A DNA stretch of 64,000 nucleotides from Apium graveolens. Taxonomy: Eukaryota; Streptophyta; Magnoliopsida; Apiales; Apiaceae. Location of the stretch: positions 1 through 64,000 of the forward strand of contig NW_027419136.1 of assembly GCF_009905375.1 (NCBI RefSeq), written 5' to 3'. Below, one piece after another: positions 60,116-64,000 of the stretch. Made by a program: the position numbers and the translations under genes. How positions within the stretch are numbered: position 1 is the stretch's first letter; every line of letters starts with the position of its first letter. The notes under the pieces are model-generated. The model was given only the letters and a program-made list of their open reading frames with translations. It was not told where the DNA came from and made no database searches.

Positions 60116-61991
60116 TTGAAGACTACACGTGTATCATTATTGATTTTTGTATTCTCTGGACAATCACAAGAAAGTTTCTACGATTAAACAACAATACCAT
60201 GATAAAATCTTACATAAGTTATCACCATTTCCCTCTATATATGACCTTTAAAAGTCATGGCCATACTTTAATACCCAGATATATTTATTTGATTTTCTAA
60301 TTAGTAAAATATATATTATATTAATTATGTGTTAATTTGTATAAAAAAGCTATTAGAAGAAATAATGAATGGCTTCATCACGGTAATCTTTAAAGTCAAT
60401 ATTAGCAAATTGGCAATGATTACTAAAATCTAGCTCGTAAAGAAGCAAAAGAAGCTTGACAAGTAAATAGTTATAATATCATTGATTGATCAAACCTTAA
60501 TATAGCTCGTAAAGAAGCTAAAAAAACTTGACAAGTAAATAGTTATAATATCATTGATTGATCGGCCTTCTAAATGTTATAGAGCATCCATTTATTCAAG
60601 GCATATGTCTACAACTTCTGTGAAAAATTTGGCATTGGTGACTTGATGCAGCTAAATTTTGTGGCTTCATGCTCATAAATATAAGATTGAATAACATTAA
60701 AATCTTAATTTATTTAGAATTAAAAGATATTCAAGTTTTAATTAAACAACTTTGCAAACTTAGAGGACTATTCAATTTATTTCTAAAGAGATCAAAATAA
60801 TATTGTATTGAGCCAATTAACAATTAGTCATTTACCCTTCCATTAGGGACACTTGTATAGTCCAGTTTCAAAAAAGCCCATATGTCCTTTTGGTGAACCA
60901 CCAAATCATGAGTATGCATATATCTTAATAACCTAAAAATCATTGTTTCATTTTAAAAATGTATTATCGATAAATATTCATATATTACTACATATTTAAT
61001 ATTTGTCCTTATCATTTTTGTAAAAAAAATGTGTCCCTTACTACTAAAATAATTTATTTTTTGATATACTATCGGTTACTATCCAAAATTGCATAATATT
61101 TAAAATTTTTATTTTATATTGTTGTTAAGTTACATTGTACCAAACATCCAAAAAATAAGTATATTGTGCATTGTGCATTGTATTCAAATAATTTGTTTTT
61201 AAATATATAAATACCTCTCATCAATTAAAATTGCATATTATTTAATAGAAAATGTGTCTTTCATATTATTGTCTTAACAAAAAGTCCAATTATATTATAT
61301 ATAAATATATGTAAAAAATTGTACTTTATTTTTCCAGCTGTATATAGATTTCACAAATTAAATGAGCATTTATAAAATTTGTATTTCCTGGATGTTATCC
61401 TGTTGTAAACATACGTTATACTTTGAAATTAGTGGTAATGTTATTGACTTATTTTTTTCATATCCCTCTATTCTACTATAAATAAGTACACAATCTATGT
61501 TCGTGCAAATCATACAGTGTCCTTAGATTATATGATAGTAAGAAGACCTCTCATATAATGATAGTGTAAGAATATTTAAATTTGTTAACAAAAATGTGTT
61601 ATAGTTTATCAAATCCATATAATTTGAGGATGTTCATGGTACATCATTATATTGAAATTAATTTTTTTAAGATGATGATATTTCATGAACTATCCTTAGA
61701 TTATATAGATTTTGTGTTTTAGAGAAATAGAAATGCATATTAATTGAAGAAAATTAGTGATACAATTTTCTTTTATATTACTGGTTATTTATATTATTGA
61801 GGATTTGTGAATGCAATGAGTTGTTTCAATAATTTGGAAACTTGAGCTAATCTGATCCTTAACCATATGGGAGATGGGATTGCAAAGTCTTTTTACCATA
61901 ATTTTTATTTTTCTGTTTATCAATTTTAATTGTGTATATTCATTGGTGAATATAATAGTGGGGTACAGGTGATACATCACTATATTGAAAC

Positions 61992-62304
61992 TGTTAGATT
62001 TATGCTTCAAATATTGTCTAGTTAATTATATTTAATTATTAGATGTTTTAGATATTTAGCAATAGATTAATTATTAGATAAAAATATTATATTAGAATTG
62101 TTTAGTAGTGGGGTAGTGGAGTAAATTATGGAAATGTAATTTACCCATTAATTATTAGTGGTTAGTTTTGGTAGTAGTTAGTTTTAATATGTTTGTAAAG
62201 CCTATATAATGGCTAGTTTACCTTGAGTTTTATAATAAGTAAAAATAGCAGTACAAGTTCTCTGCAAACTGTAAGTGTCTTTTTTTCTCTAAGTTTTTCC
62301 AACA
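61992..62304 (+). mobile_element. Solo LTR private to the last unit (313 bp)
   Basis: The insert TGTTAGATTTATGC...TTTTTCCAACA interrupts ATCACTATATCAAAATTCAAATA, which is uninterrupted in other units (for example 14058 and 26312). It has TGTT...AACA termini, a TATA box CCTATATAATGGC near 62200, and A-rich flanks of 4-5 bp that may be a mutated target duplication. Size and ends fit a Copia-type LTR, with no internal sequence. Confidence 0.75.
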
Positions 62305-63892
62305 AAAATTCAAATATTTAAGTGATGATTTATCATACTTTAGTTTCTAATATAAATGTGTATCAATGGTAGAAAAATAATTACCTAATTTTGTTAATGT
62401 AGCTATTAGGTACTTTTGTTTCAATCCATTTTTCATTTGATGAAGAGGTCTTTGGAAAATCATTTAATCTCCTTGTTGCCTATATGGTATGTGGTAACTC
62501 ACATCCTAATTCCATTCTAATCCACTAATGTGTGTGTAAGGGGTTTTATAAATTTTCATTTGATATGTAAGGGTGGAGTACGGGTAATGAGTTTTACTTA
62601 TGATACTAAAAAAATAACTTTACAACATTCAAATGTGGTATAGGAGTGTTACAAACTACTATTTGAAAATGCTAGTTTATTATGACTACATGTCAAATGA
62701 GAATTTATCAAATCAATCATCCACTTGTCTAACATATTAGAATGAACTCGGGTGTCTAATACTAAATAACACTGGGAGCTGCAGGGGATTGAAATTTCTA
62801 CTTCATGATGGTGATATTGTAAGTAAACTCGATAAATATAATGACTTGTAATTTAGAAATTCAGTTTAATTAAATTTATTTGATGGTCCTCTCTTAGTAA
62901 AATGAATAATGATACGATGAATACATGAGGTAACTCAAGGGGAAATTGGGATTGATTTTCAAGTGTTGTGATGGAACTAATGGAGAAGCAGTCTGCATAA
63001 ACTACATGGGTTCACTCTTACTCTAACCTTTAGTGTAATCCGTGGAAGCGACCAACATCAATTTATACTTATGGTTTGTATACAATATTCTCTTAAAAAA
63101 TTGGTTGAAACATCAAAGAAGCACATATATGTGACGAAATGCATAAATTGTATAACATTATGTTTATAGATTCTTCACTTTGTTTAACAGCCTCGCGTAT
63201 ATTCCTTTTTGTTTTTCCTATGTTCCTTCCTGCTTTGAATTATCTCTGCATTTTTTAACGAGTCTGGATATGAAATTTAATAATAAAATAAATACGAAAT
63301 TGATGTGTTTCATTTAAGACTTTACAAATATGTAATAATGGTATGTCATCATTTACATGTATAATAATTTGATTTGTGAGCAGGGAATTGGACATCTGTA
63401 GTGTGACAATGTTTCTGTTTGTATAAATGAACGTGTTCGAAGTGGATTGGTACCTTAATCCATTTGTGGTTGGAGATTTGATGGACGTTTGCAGCTCTTC
63501 GCCTCCTCGTCAAAAATTAATTTCTTAATGTCTATATTCAATTGTAATTTACAATAATATTTTATATCCTAATACGCTTGACCCCCGGGCCACAGCCAAC
63601 GGTTAGAAACAAAGTGGTATGATGTAAGTACAGTTCTATTTAATTACAAGAGAAATCATAATGAATACTTCAAAATAGTTTGTCCAATAATCGTCTAAAA
63701 AGGAAAGCCAGCTAGAAAAATAATTGCTGCCAAATTAATGTTGTTTGCTACAAAATAATGCTCTCTGACATACACCCTTTCCATTAAAGATAAATACCAA
63801 ACAATGGGATGCTTCAAATCTTTTTGTGTTACTTGTTCTGCTTTTGGGGGTGATAGAGATGTTCTAAACTATTTTTTAGTTTGCACCCATGA

Positions 63893-63964
63893 TGGCATTT
63901 GGTCTAGTTGTATGATTCTCGCTTAGGGAGTGAGATATTCCGAGTTCAATTCTCAGAATTCCCC
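63893..63964 (+). pseudogene. Degenerate tRNA-Pro(AGG)-like sequence, copy 2
   Basis: This is better preserved than copy 1: anticodon stem CTCGC/GTGAG pairs with one wobble around loop TTAGGGA (anticodon AGG), and T arm CCGAG-TTCAATT-CTCAG has one mismatch. The A-box-like TGGTCTAGTTG is intact. The acceptor stem is imperfect (TGGCATT against AATTCCC). No CCA is encoded, as expected for a nuclear gene. It is probably a pseudogene. Confidence 0.7.
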
Positions 63965-64000
63965 ATTTTCATGACTATTTTAATTTTTTTTACTGCCCAG

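Larger units (their letters stand above)
60116..64000. repeat. Array unit 7, the most complete simple unit
   Basis: Together with ARIADNE copy 3 it spans about 4.9 kb, or 4.6 kb without the 62.0-kb solo LTR. It contains every landmark in order: GACTACACGTGTATC, the GAAGCTTG double block (60428-60565), the empty site for the 25.3/54.1-kb LTR (61275), GAGGTCTTTGG, GAGGTAACTC, GAACGTGTTCGAAG, AATAATGCTCTCTG and the tRNA-like sequence. It runs off the window end. Confidence 0.85.

Noticed and set aside
12287..64000. The repeat unit as a family of Helitrons
   Set aside because: Units adjoin head to tail, with unit-to-unit junctions at varying internal points. I see no Rep/helicase ORF and no constant TC...CTRR ends with a 3' hairpin.

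Overview
The window looks like TE-rich (heterochromatic or intergenic) nuclear DNA of a eudicot plant. The evidence is AT-rich sequence, two degenerate Ty1/copia elements, several CACTA (En/Spm) elements, solo LTRs, a satellite array, and coding fragments whose closest recognisable families are plant ones: ARIADNE-type E3 ligase, a CYP714-like P450, and TNP2/En-Spm transposases. I see no intact host gene. I cannot name the species.

Layout. 1-565: right end of a CACTA element entering from the left. 569-2090: unexplained sequence with a spliced-looking ORF tail. 2.57-4.79 kb: satellite array of about 176-bp monomers, partly organised as A/B dimers. 4.85-5.40 kb: right end of a second CACTA family. 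5.4-7.1 kb: mostly unexplained. 7.10-11.13 kb: decayed minus-strand Copia element whose gag is cut by the left end of a third CACTA-like element at 11133.

12.29-64.0 kb is dominated by one large tandem array. Its full repeat unit is about 4.6 kb and contains, in order, a broken minus-strand ARIADNE fragment, about 3 kb of noncoding sequence, and in some copies a degenerate tRNA-Pro(AGG)-like sequence. Short units of about 1.4-1.6 kb and longer composite units also occur. The array has been invaded by CACTA elements at 15535-20064, 33354-37548 and 41954-52956 (the last with both transposase genes and a trapped P450 fragment), a deleted Copia element with both LTRs at 26497-30064, solo LTRs near 25.3, 54.1 and 62.0 kb, and a long gypsy-type LTR at 31.0 and 56.4 kb. 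Two blocks (about 24.1-37.9 kb and 53.0-59.2 kb) share the same solo-LTR insertion and the same rearranged gypsy-LTR junction, so they descend from one composite unit duplicated after those events.

How it fits together. The ARIADNE copies share two premature stops, so the fragment was already dead before amplification. Both transposase genes of the 11-kb CACTA contain in-frame stops, and both Copia elements have nonsense codons and deletions. The window is therefore a nested record of transposition and unequal exchange rather than a functional gene cluster. Empty sites in sister repeat units let several insertion boundaries and target duplications be read directly.
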